A stretch of 64,000 bases of DNA from Streptomyces sp. NBC_01214 (GTDB taxonomy: Bacteria; Actinomycetota; Actinomycetes; Streptomycetales; Streptomycetaceae): positions 930,001 to 994,000 of the forward strand of contig NZ_JAPEOS010000003.1 in NCBI RefSeq assembly GCF_026340975.1. Reading direction: 5' to 3'. The notes beneath the pieces were generated by a model. It was not told where the DNA came from. It did not search any database and saw only the letters and a list, made by a program, of their open reading frames with translations. Position numbers and translations under genes: made by a program. How positions within the stretch are numbered: position 1 is the stretch's first letter; each line of letters starts with the position of its first letter. Of this stretch, positions 42,736 through 51,710 are shown in pieces.

Positions 42736-44166
42736 TCAGCGGTCCGCGATCACCGGGTACGGGACATGGGTGCGCAGGTCGGGATCGACGGAGAGGATAC
42801 CGCCGGCCGGGGGCCGGGCCCGCTGGGCACAGTCCTGCCGTTCGCAGATCCGGCAGCCCAGCCCGATGGGCGTGGCGGCGCGCGCGTCGTGCAGCGCGAT
42901 GCCCTGCGCCTAGACCAGGCGCGGGGCGTGGCGCAGCTCGCAGCCCAGGGCGACGGCGAAGTCGGCCCGGGGCGCGTGGTGGCCGAAGCCGCCCCGGGTG
43001 ACCGTGCGGGCGATCCAGAAGTACTTCTTGCCGTCGGGCATCTCGGCGACCTGCGTGAGGACGCGGCCGGGGGAGGAGAAGGCCTCGTAGACGGTCCAGA
43101 GCGGGCACGTGCCGCCCAGCCGGGAGAAGTGGAAGTCGGTGGCGGACTGGCGCTTGGAGATGTTGCCCGCGCGGTCGGCCCGCAGGAAGGAGAAGGGCAC
43201 GCCCCGGTTCCCGGTGCGCTGGAGGGTGGACAGGCGGTGGCAGACGGTCTCGAAGCCGACGCCGAAGCGGGCCTGCAACAGCTCGATGTCGTAGCGGAGC
43301 CGCTCGGCCGCAGCGTGGAAGGCGGTGTACGGCATGAGGAGCGCGCCCGCGAAGTAGTTGGCGAGCCCGATGCGGGCGAGGCCCTGCGCCTGCGGCGAGG
43401 ACAGCTCGGCCGCGTCGACCAGTCCGGTCAGCAGGGGGCCGTGCTCCAACAGCGCGAGCTGCGTGGCCAGCTGGAAGGCGCGCTGACCCTCGCTGAGCCA
43501 GGGGGAGAGCAGGAGCAGTCCGCTGTCGGGGTCGAAGCGCCGTGCGTCGGCGGAGCGTTCGGGGCCCGCCTGGAGCACTTTGATCCCGTGCCGGGTCGCG
43601 AGGCGGCCCGTGAGCGCGTCGGCGGCGCGGCCGACCCGGCCGGGGCCGAGTGCTTCGGCGGTCCGCTCGGCCTCCGTTTCCAGGGCGGCGGAGTGGTTGT
43701 GGTGGGCGTAGAAGAAGTCCCGCACCTCGTCGTGGGGTTCGGCGGGCAACAGGCCCGCGGTGTCCTCTGGGGAGGCCAGCGCGACGATCCGCTCGGAGGC
43801 GTCCCGGTAGCGCTGGTGGAGGGCGACGAGGGCCCGGGCCACCTCGGGGTGGTCGCGGGCCACGTCGGCGATCTCGTCCCCCGGGACCGGGCTTCCGCAC
43901 GCCTCGTCCCCGAGCGCCGCCCGCAGATCGGTGGCCAGACGTTCCTCGCCGGCCTCGGAGAAGAACTCCGGATCGACGCCGAAGACCTCGGCGATCCGCA
44001 GCAGCACCGGAGCGGTCAACGGCCGCCGGCTGTGTTCGATCTGGTTGAGGTAGCTGGTGGACAGCCCCAGGGCGCGGGCCAGTTCGACCTGGTTCATGCC
44101 CCGCTCACGGCGCAGCCTGCGCAGTTTCGCGTGTGCGTAGATCTTCCGTCCGGCAGGCCGTCCCAT
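42736..44166 (-). pseudogene. prpR: PrpR/RamB-type regulator interrupted by an in-frame amber codon
   Basis: From ATG 44166 the frame reads an XRE helix-turn-helix (LRRERGMNQVELARALGLS), then the long IrrE/DUF2083-type domain of actinobacterial short-chain-fatty-acid regulators. TAG at 42910-42912 stops it after 418 residues (HAPRLV*). The same frame continues without gap for 57 codons to TGA 42736: AQGIALHDARAATPIGLGCR, then ICERQDC and VPYPVI, the conserved tail of the family with three cysteines. Relatives have tyrosine (LVY-QG) where TAG stands, so one base change explains it. M. tuberculosis PrpR is an iron-sulfur protein, and the lost cysteines may matter. Divergent from prpD, its likely target. 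A truncated active product or a sequence error cannot be excluded. Confidence 0.8.
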
Positions 44167-44362
44167 GGGGATCGCGAGCTCCTCTCCACCCGTCCTCACC
44201 TGTGAAGTTAGCATCCGCACCTTTCGCAGAATTCGCAGATTCGCACGTTCGGCCGGGACGGATTACGCAGTGTGGAGCCGTCGCCCCGGCCCTCCCGGAG
44301 GGGAAGACTCACCCTCGAACGACGACGCACCCACCATCCCACCGCACGCTGCGAGGAGCCCC

Positions 44363-45883
44363 GTGATCGACCATCAGGTACGTGTCCACCCCAGCGCCGA
44401 CCGCCTGCCCCGCGAGGAGCAGCTCGCCTGGAAGCTGGCCCTCGTGGCCACCGGCACCCAGGAAGCACCGGACCTCGATCCGGGGGCCGCGGCGACGGCG
44501 GTCGACCGGATCATCGACAACGCCGCGGTCGCCGTCGCCTCGCTGCGCCGCCGCCCGGTCGCCGTCGCCCGGGCCCAGGCGCTCAGCCACCGGACCCCCT
44601 CCGGCGCGTCCGTCTTCGGAGTCGCCGCCGGGACCCGCGTGTCGCCGGAGTGGGCGGCCTGGGCCAACGGCACGGCCGTGCGCGAGCTGGACTTCCACGA
44701 CACCTACCTCGCCGCCGACTACTCCCACCCCGGGGACAACATCCCGCCCCTGCTGGCCGTGGCCCAGCGCACCGGGCGCTGCGGCGCGGACCTGCTGCGG
44801 GGCATCATCGCCGCCTACGAGATCCACGTCGCCCTGGTCAAGGGCATCTGCCTGCACGCGCACCGCATCGACCACGTCGCCCACCTCGGCGCCGCGACGG
44901 CGTGCGGCATCGGAGCGATGCTGCGGCTGGACACCGGGACCGTGTACCAGGCGGTACAGCAGGCGGTGCACACCACCACCTCGACCCGGCAGTCGCGCAA
45001 GGGCGAGATCTCCAGCTGGAAGGCGTTCGCGCCGGCCTTCGCCGGCAAGGCCGCCGTGGAAGCGGTGGACCGGGCCATGCGCGGCGAGGGATCCCCCTCG
45101 CCGATCTACGAGGGGGAGGACGGCTTCCTCGCCTGGATGCTGGACGGCCCGGACGCCTCGTACACCGTGTCACTGCCCGGGCCCGGCGAGGCGCGCCGCG
45201 CGATCCTCGACACGTACACCAAGGAACACTCCGCCGAGTACCAGGCACAGGCGATCATCGACCTCGCCCGCACCCTGCGCGAGAAGGCAGGCCCGCTGGA
45301 GCAGGTCCGCTCGATCGTCCTGCACACGAGCCACCACACCCACCACGTCATCGGATCCGGCTCCGGCGACCCGCAGAAGTACGATCCGACCGCCGGCCGC
45401 GAGACCCTCGACCACTCGGTGCCGTACGTCTTCGCCGTCGCCCTCGAGGACGGCGGCTGGCACCACGAGCACTCCTACGCCCCCGAGCGCGCGGGGCGGC
45501 CCGCCACCGTCGAGCTGTGGAGGAAGATCTCCACAGCCGAGGACCCCGAGTGGACCCGGCGGTACCACGACCCGGACCCCTCCCGTCGGGCCTTCGGCGG
45601 CCGTGCCGTGATCACCTTCGAGGACGGCTCCGTCATCGAGGACCAGCTCGCCGTCGCCGACGCACACCCCGCCGGAGCCCGCCCGTTCGACCGGGCCGGC
45701 TACACCGCCAAGTTCCGCACGCTGACCGGGGGGATCGTCACCGGCGCGGCCCAGGACCACTTCCTGCGGGCCGCGGACCGACTGGCCGAGCTGAGCACCG
45801 CGGGCCTTGCCGACCTCTTCCCCGCCGTCGACACCAACGCCGTCGCCGCGGCCGACACCCGGCTCCCGAAGGGCCTGCTCTGA
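44363..45883 (+). CDS. prpD: 2-methylcitrate dehydratase (MmgE/PrpD family)
   Basis: 506 residues from GTG 44363 with GAGGAG upstream. MmgE/PrpD family throughout: helical domain 1 (NGTAVRELDFHDTYLAADYS, HPGDNIPPLLAVAQ) and a C-terminal alpha/beta lid (RRYHDPDPSRRAFGGRAVI). It dehydrates 2-methylcitrate to 2-methylaconitate in propionyl-CoA breakdown. Length and motifs are normal. Divergent from the interrupted prpR-type gene; it is followed directly by prpB, overlapping at CTGA. Confidence 0.87.
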   Translation: MIDHQVRVHPSADRLPREEQLAWKLALVATGTQEAPDLDPGAAATAVDRIIDNAAVAVASLRRRPVAVARAQALSHRTPSGASVFGVAAGTRVSPEWAAWANGTAVRELDFHDTYLAADYSHPGDNIPPLLAVAQRTGRCGADLLRGIIAAYEIHVALVKGICLHAHRIDHVAHLGAATACGIGAMLRLDTGTVYQAVQQAVHTTTSTRQSRKGEISSWKAFAPAFAGKAAVEAVDRAMRGEGSPSPIYEGEDGFLAWMLDGPDASYTVSLPGPGEARRAILDTYTKEHSAEYQAQAIIDLARTLREKAGPLEQVRSIVLHTSHHTHHVIGSGSGDPQKYDPTAGRETLDHSVPYVFAVALEDGGWHHEHSYAPERAGRPATVELWRKISTAEDPEWTRRYHDPDPSRRAFGGRAVITFEDGSVIEDQLAVADAHPAGARPFDRAGYTAKFRTLTGGIVTGAAQDHFLRAADRLAELSTAGLADLFPAVDTNAVAAADTRLPKGLL

Positions 45884-46677
45884 TCCTCCACACCCGCACC
45901 ACTGCCGCGTCCCGCCGCCGCACCTTCCGCGAACGGCTCGCCTCCGGACGGCTGCTGAGGATCCCGGGCGCGATCAACCCGTACTCGGCCCGACTCGTCC
46001 AGGAGGCGGGATTCGACGCCGTGTACCTCTCGGGGGCCGTGCTCGCCGCCGACCTGGGCCTGCCCGACATCGGCCTGACCACCTCCACCGAGCTCGCCGC
46101 CCGAGCCCAGCAGATCACCCGCGTCACCGACCTGCCCGCCCTCATCGACGCCGACACCGGCTTCGGCGAGCCGATGAACGCCGCCCGCACCCTCCAGCTC
46201 ATGGAGGACGCGGGGCTGGCCGGACTCCACCTGGAGGACCAGATCAACCCCAAACGGTGCGGCCACCTCGACGGCAAGGGCGTCGTGGCGCGCGAGGCGA
46301 TGGCCCGCCGGGTCCGCGCCGACGCCGACGCCGTCTTCCCCGAAGCGCTCGCGGACGAGGCCGAGTTCGAGGCCTTCCGCAAGGCCGTCGACGTCCCCCT
46401 CCTCGCGAACATGACGGAATTCGGCAAGAGCCGGCTGCTCAACGCCCGCACGCTGGAGAACCTCGGCTACAACATCGCGCTGTACCCCGTCACCCTCTTC
46501 CGCCTCGCCATGGGCGCGGTCGAGGACGGCCTGCGCACCCTCGCCGCCGAGGGCACCCAGGAGTCACTGCTGCCCCGCATGCAGACCCGCTCCCGGCTCT
46601 ACGAGGTGCTCGGCTACGAGGACTACGTCGCCTTCGACTCGACCGTCGCCGACTTCACGCTCCCGCCCGGCAACTGA
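45880..46677 (+). pseudogene. prpB: Methylisocitrate lyase with internal deletion and no standard start
   Basis: The frame encodes a PEP mutase/isocitrate lyase family protein close to actinobacterial PrpB: RIPGAINPYSARLVQEAGFD, DADTGFGEPMN, HLEDQINPKRCGHLDGKGVV, ANMTEFGKS. Two defects are seen. The only codon that could start near the family N-terminus is CTG 45880, overlapping the prpD stop as CTGA; no ATG, GTG or TTG is available. And RRVRAD joins directly to ADAVFPEAL: about 37 residues usually found between them, including the ARTD active-site arginine segment, are missing. The deletion is in frame and flanked by GCCGAC repeats. With 265 codons it is short of the usual ~300. The product would not be an active lyase. 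Confidence 0.75.
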
Positions 46678-46707
46678 CCGACCGACCACCCGCACCGGAG
46701 GCCACCC

Positions 46708-47844
46708 ATGACCGCCACCACGCCCGAGATCCACCGCGGTCTCGCCGGTGTCGTCGTCGACACCACCGCCATCTCCACCGTCATCCAGGAGACCAACTCC
46801 CTCACCTACCGCGGGTACCCGGTGCAGGACCTGGCCGCCCGCTGTTCCTTCGAGGAGGTCGCGTACCTCCTCTGGTACGGCGAACTCCCGGACGCGGACC
46901 AACTGCGCGAGTTCCAGACCCGCGAGCGCGCCCTGCGCCCCCTGGACCGGACCACCGCCGAACTGCTCGCCCGGCTGCCCGAGACCTGCCACCCGATGGA
47001 CGTGCTGCGCACCGCCGTCAGCGTCTTCGGCTCGCAGGACCCCACGGAGGACGACGGCAGCACCGAAGCCAACCGCACCAAGTCCCTCGCGCTGCTGGCG
47101 AAGCTGCCGGTCGTGGTCGCGGCCGACCACCGCCGGCGGCACGGGCTCGCCGCCGTCCAGCCGGACCGGTCGCTCGGATACGCGGAGAACTTCTTCCGGA
47201 TGTGCTTCGGCAGGGTGCCGGCCCCCGAGGTCGTCCGGTGCTTCGAGATCTCGCTCATCCTCTACGCGGAGCACAGCTTCAACGCCTCGACGTTCACCGC
47301 GCGGGTGGTCACCTCCACCCTCTCCGACCTCTACAGCGCGGTCACCGCGGCCATCGGCGCCCTCAAGGGCCCGCTCCACGGCGGCGCCAACGAGGCCGTG
47401 ATGCACATGCTGGGCGAGATCGGTGACCCGGAGCGGGCCGGGGAGTGGCTGGAGGGGGCACTGGCCGCCCGCAGGAAGATCATGGGCTTCGGGCACCGCG
47501 TCTACAAGAACGACGATTCCCGCGTGCCGATCATGCAGGAGGCCACCGACCGTCTCGTCGCCCGCGCCGCGGACCCCGACGCGACCCGGCTCGCCACCCT
47601 GCACGCTTCGCTCCGGCACGCCGTGATCAGCCGCAAGGGGATCCACCCGAACCTCGACTATCCCGCCGGGCTGGCGTACCACCTGATGGGGTTCGACGTC
47701 CCGACCTTCACCCCGCTGTTCGTGATGAGCCGGATCACCGGCTGGACGGCCCACATCACCGAACAGCTCGAGCACAACGCCCTGATCCGCCCCCTCGGCT
47801 CCTACACCGGCCGCTCGCAGCGCCCCCTCCCGGCCCGCGGCTGA
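46708..47844 (+). CDS. prpC: 2-methylcitrate synthase / citrate synthase
   Basis: 378 residues from ATG 46708 with CCGGAGG upstream. Citrate synthase family with both catalytic histidines (GPLHGGANEAVM near 215 and GFGHRVYKNDDSR near 257) and the aspartate region (MGFDVPTFTPLFVMSRI near 325). Length suits the small methylcitrate synthases that join propionyl-CoA and oxaloacetate. It appears intact, unlike its neighbours prpB and the prpR-type gene, and could still serve as a citrate synthase. Confidence 0.87.
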   Translation: MTATTPEIHRGLAGVVVDTTAISTVIQETNSLTYRGYPVQDLAARCSFEEVAYLLWYGELPDADQLREFQTRERALRPLDRTTAELLARLPETCHPMDVLRTAVSVFGSQDPTEDDGSTEANRTKSLALLAKLPVVVAADHRRRHGLAAVQPDRSLGYAENFFRMCFGRVPAPEVVRCFEISLILYAEHSFNASTFTARVVTSTLSDLYSAVTAAIGALKGPLHGGANEAVMHMLGEIGDPERAGEWLEGALAARRKIMGFGHRVYKNDDSRVPIMQEATDRLVARAADPDATRLATLHASLRHAVISRKGIHPNLDYPAGLAYHLMGFDVPTFTPLFVMSRITGWTAHITEQLEHNALIRPLGSYTGRSQRPLPARG

Positions 47845-47901
47845 GGGCCGCTCCCGGGAGCCACCCCCCCCGGAGCCCCCGGGAGTTGCCCGCGCAACGT
47901 G

Positions 47902-50331
47902 TCAGGAACCGCGGCGCCAGGGGATCTCGGCCCACACCTGCTTGCCGCTGCTGAGCGGCACCGAGCCCCAGGACGTGGCCGTCGCCTCGACGATGAGCAG
48001 CCCGCGACCGCCGGTCGACTCCCAGCTCACCCAGACCGGTTTCACGGGGCTGCGCGGCGACGCGTCGTTCACGGCGATCCGCAGCCGGTCCGCCGACAGG
48101 GTCAGATCCATCCCCACCTCGCCCTGGGTGTGCGCGATGGCGTTGGTGACCAGCTCGGACACGACCAGCAGCGCTTCGTCGAGCTCCTCCACCACCCCCC
48201 AGGACCGCAGGATGCGCGCGGTGAAGCGGCGCGCGTGCAGGACCGCGTTGGGCACCCGCCACACCGTCCAGTGGCTCCGCATCGGCCGGTCCCCCTGGCC
48301 GTCGTAGCGCAGTACCAGCAATGCCACGTCGTCGTCGCGACGGCCCACGCCGACGACCAACTCGTCGGCGATCCCTCCGACATCGACCGGGTCGGCCACC
48401 GCGAGCACGTCGCACACCCGCCGTACGCCCTCCTCCAGGGGCAGTCTGGCCGACTCGACCAGGCCGTCGGTGAGCAGCACGAGCAGGGTGCCGGGGACCA
48501 GCCCCGCCTCGGTCATGGGGAATTCCGCTTCCGCGAGCACGCCCAGCGGAGGACCGCCCTCGACCACCATCTCCTCGGCGACGCCGTCGGGAAAGCGCAA
48601 GATCGGCGGCAGATGGCCGGCCCGGACGACCCTGGCGATGCCCTCCTCCATGTCCAGGTCCACGTACCCGCAGGTGGCGAACAGGTCCGTCTCCATGCCG
48701 GCGAGCAGACGGTTGGCCCGTGCGACCACCACATCGGGCGGGTGTCCCTCCACCGCGTAGGCCCTGACCGCCGTACGCATCTGGCCCATGATGGTGGCGG
48801 CTCCCGCGCTGTGCCCCTGTACGTCTCCGATGACGAAGGCCACGTGACCGTCACGGAGCGGAATGACGTCGTACCAGTCGCCGCCGACCTCGAGCCCGGC
48901 CGTCGCGGGCAAGTAGCGGGCGACGGCGACCCCGCCCGGCAGTTCCGGGAGCTTACGGGGCAGCAGACTGCGCTGGAGCATGGTGGCGAGTTCGTGGCCC
49001 GCGTCCAGGGCGTGGGCGCGCACCAGCGCCTGCCCCACCAGCCCCGCGGTCGCGGTCAGCAGCGACCGCTCCTCCGGTCCGAACCGGTGCTCCGCGTCCC
49101 ACCCCACCAGACACACCCCGACCATCCGGCCGTCGGCGGGCAGCGGCAGCACCGCGAGACCACCGGGCCCGACGCCCAGCAGGCCGGGCTCCAGGGCCGC
49201 CCCCGGCGGCCACAGGCTCATGTGCCCGCCGCGCAGCGCGCTCTGCAGGGTGGGCAGGTCGCTCAGCGCGACGTCGGGCCATTCGGACCGCCACTCCGAG
49301 CGCCAGACGTCGGGCCAGGCATCGGGCTCGGGAGGAGCGAGGGCGGTGACGATGAGCCGTTCGGGTTCCAGCTCGCCGACCGCGACCCGGGAGGCGCCGA
49401 GCGGCTCGCGCAGGGCGGCGACCACCAGCCGGCTGACCTCCCGGATGGTCGCCGCTCCCGCCAGGGTGGCCGACAGGCGCTGTACGAGGGAGACCTCGTC
49501 GGCGCTGGGGCGCAGATAGGTGGCATCGGCCACCACACCCAGGACGCGCCGCGGCGTACCGTCCGGGTCCACCTCCACGCGGCAGCGCAGCCCCAGCCAG
49601 CGCAGCTCGCCGTTCGGGCGGCGGATGCGGAACGCCAGCTGCTGTCCGGCGGCGGCCAGCCGGTTCGGCTCCACGAGCGCCATCAGGGCCGGCATGTCAT
49701 CGGGGACGGCGCAGGCGAGCACGGTCTCCACCTGCCCGTCGAACTGCCCGGGAGGCAGGCCGAGCAGTTCCAGCACGTGCGCGTCGGCCTCCATACGACC
49801 GGTGGCCAGCTCCAGGATGAAGGCGCCGCCCTGGTCGGGTACGAGGGACTGGCCCAGATGGGCCTGCGGGGACTTGCGTCCGGTGAAGCGTCCGACGACC
49901 GATTCGAGTCCCGTGGCCACCTGGTCGGCGTAGAGCTCCAGGAGGCTGCGGTCGTCGGCGCTGAAGCCGTCCCCGGCCTGCCCGGCGACGATCAGGCAGC
50001 CGAGCTCCTGGTCGTCGTACCCCAGCGGCAGCGCGCCCAGCGAGATCCTGGCCGGCGAGTGGGGCGCGCCGTCCCGCACCTGGGTGGGGAAGTGGTGGGG
50101 GTCCTCCTCGATGAACGTGGCGAGTTCCTTGGGAGCCAGCCACAGCGGGCGGCCCGAGCGGAAGGCATTGGCGGCGGGCGAATGGCCCGCCACGGCGAGG
50201 ATCGCCGGCAGCCCGTAGAGGACGCCGCGGTTTCCGGTCAGCTCGGCGAGATGGAGTTCCCTGCCCTGGTCGGCGACCACGTAGACAGCGGCGAGCTCGG
50301 CCCCGCAGAACGAGAAGCGATGGCCGTTCAC
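47902..50331 (-). CDS. GAF-PAS-GAF SpoIIE-type phosphatase with anti-sigma-like ATPase domain
   Basis: 809 residues from GTG 50331. This start is chosen because AGGAGGTGAT, fully complementary to the 16S rRNA 3' end, stands seven bases before it; ATG 50382 has no such site. Domains: GAF (~1-150), PAS (~170-275), GAF (~290-440), PP2C/SpoIIE (~460-670: GGDWYDVIPL, GDVQGHS, LLTDGLVE, DDVALLV) and HATPase (~690-809: ELVTNAIAHT, GGRGLLIVEA). Such proteins sense signals through GAF/PAS and act on anti-sigma-factor antagonists by phosphatase and kinase-like domains. Cytosolic. Partners are not encoded nearby. Confidence 0.87.
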   Translation of the reverse strand: MNGHRFSFCGAELAAVYVVADQGRELHLAELTGNRGVLYGLPAILAVAGHSPAANAFRSGRPLWLAPKELATFIEEDPHHFPTQVRDGAPHSPARISLGALPLGYDDQELGCLIVAGQAGDGFSADDRSLLELYADQVATGLESVVGRFTGRKSPQAHLGQSLVPDQGGAFILELATGRMEADAHVLELLGLPPGQFDGQVETVLACAVPDDMPALMALVEPNRLAAAGQQLAFRIRRPNGELRWLGLRCRVEVDPDGTPRRVLGVVADATYLRPSADEVSLVQRLSATLAGAATIREVSRLVVAALREPLGASRVAVGELEPERLIVTALAPPEPDAWPDVWRSEWRSEWPDVALSDLPTLQSALRGGHMSLWPPGAALEPGLLGVGPGGLAVLPLPADGRMVGVCLVGWDAEHRFGPEERSLLTATAGLVGQALVRAHALDAGHELATMLQRSLLPRKLPELPGGVAVARYLPATAGLEVGGDWYDVIPLRDGHVAFVIGDVQGHSAGAATIMGQMRTAVRAYAVEGHPPDVVVARANRLLAGMETDLFATCGYVDLDMEEGIARVVRAGHLPPILRFPDGVAEEMVVEGGPPLGVLAEAEFPMTEAGLVPGTLLVLLTDGLVESARLPLEEGVRRVCDVLAVADPVDVGGIADELVVGVGRRDDDVALLVLRYDGQGDRPMRSHWTVWRVPNAVLHARRFTARILRSWGVVEELDEALLVVSELVTNAIAHTQGEVGMDLTLSADRLRIAVNDASPRSPVKPVWVSWESTGGRGLLIVEATATSWGSVPLSSGKQVWAEIPWRRGS

Positions 50332-50421
50332 TGTCCGTATCACCTCCTCCCGGGAGCATCGCGCCGACCGTCCTCCCTCCATGCTGTCGCCTCCCGGACC
50401 GTCCGGGCGAGTCCAGGGGCG

Positions 50422-51579
50422 CTACGCCGGACCTCCGGCCGGCCGGTGTACTCCGTCGGCGCTCCGGTCCACGACGACGACCGCCGCGTCGTCGGCCAGG
50501 CGGTCATGGGTGTGGCGGAGCAATGCCTGGTGCAGGCCCTCCAGGAACTCCTTCCCGCTGTGGTCGCGCATGGTCACCATCGCTCCGGCCAGGTCGAAGA
50601 AGGTCTTGTCCTGGTCGCGGGCCTCGATGACACCGTCGGTGTAGAGGAGCAGCCGGTCCCCGGGCGCGAACGGATAGCGGTCCGCCCGCCCGGGAGGACC
50701 GCTGACGAATTCCTCCAGGCCCAGCGGCGGCAGGGGGGTGGTGGGCATCAGGGGCCGGACCGCGCCGTCGCACAGCAGCAGCGGTGGCGGATGGCCACGG
50801 TTGATCACGTCGATGTGGGGGCCGTCCGGGATCTGGGCCACGAGCGCGGTGACGAACCCCTCCAGGATGGCGTCCGCGTTGCCGGCGCCCGAGACGGCGG
50901 CGTCCCGCAGCAGGGCCGCCTCGCAGCGGTCGACGACCTCCATCAGGTCGTCCTCGTAGTGCACGGCCTCCCGGAAGGCGCCCAGCACGATCGCGGCGGC
51001 CCGCACGGCGGGCAGGCCCTTGCCCCGGACGTCCCCGACGATCATCCGGACCCCGTACCGGGTCTGGACCACGTCGTACAGATCGCCGCCGATCTGCGCG
51101 CCCGTCTCGGCCGCCAGGTACATGCTGGCCGCCCGTACGGAGCCCAGCCGGTCCGGCACCGGCCGCAGCAGGACGTCCTGGGCAGCGGTGGCGATCCGCT
51201 GGACCTGGTTGAGTTCGTTCTCCGTGCGCGTGCGCGCGGAGCGGCTCGTCAGGAAACTCGCCACCGAGACCAGGAACAGGGCGAGGAAGTTGGTGTAGAC
51301 CTGTTGGGTCCCCCAGGCGCTGTTGTAGCTGGCGGTGGCCACGCTGACACCGACGGCCACCCCCGCCGCCGCGAGCGTGCCCTTGGGACCCATCGTCACG
51401 GCCGCCAGAGCGGGTGTCGCGACCAACAGGGGGCCGGTGTAGAGGACGTGCAGAGGCGTGAACTCGACGAGCAGCACCAGCAGGGCGATCGCGAAGGGCA
51501 CACACTCCGCCAAGACGAAGAGGACCTGGTGGTGGCCGTCGGCTCGCGGTCCATGAGGCGAGCGCGCGGGCGCTCTCAT
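50422..51579 (-). CDS. Membrane-bound SpoIIE-type PP2C phosphatase
   Basis: 385 residues from ATG 51579. Three or four membrane helices in residues ~25-110 (VPFAIALLVLLVEF, FLALFLVSVASFL) then a SpoIIE/PP2C domain (GGDLYDVVQTRY near 165, VGDVRGKG, LLLYTDGVIEARD, ADDAAVVVVD). It probably dephosphorylates an anti-sigma antagonist at the membrane. It follows the larger phosphatase upstream on the same strand with ~90 bases between, so joint regulation is possible. Confidence 0.87.
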   Translation of the reverse strand: MRAPARSPHGPRADGHHQVLFVLAECVPFAIALLVLLVEFTPLHVLYTGPLLVATPALAAVTMGPKGTLAAAGVAVGVSVATASYNSAWGTQQVYTNFLALFLVSVASFLTSRSARTRTENELNQVQRIATAAQDVLLRPVPDRLGSVRAASMYLAAETGAQIGGDLYDVVQTRYGVRMIVGDVRGKGLPAVRAAAIVLGAFREAVHYEDDLMEVVDRCEAALLRDAAVSGAGNADAILEGFVTALVAQIPDGPHIDVINRGHPPPLLLCDGAVRPLMPTTPLPPLGLEEFVSGPPGRADRYPFAPGDRLLLYTDGVIEARDQDKTFFDLAGAMVTMRDHSGKEFLEGLHQALLRHTHDRLADDAAVVVVDRSADGVHRPAGGPA

Positions 51580-51710
51580 GAGTACAGACTGCCCCGCCCG
51601 CACCCGTGGCCGCCACTCCGGCGCAGCGCGACCGCGGCCGTCCGGCGCGAGCACCACCAGGTCGTGCTCGCCGGCTCGAGGCGTGTGGTCCGGGCAGGTC
51701 GGCGCCGCCC

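Noticed and set aside
47845..47901. GC-rich partial dyad after prpC as a terminator
   Set aside because: CTCCCGGGAG repeats pair in several weak ways; no single stable hairpin stands out.
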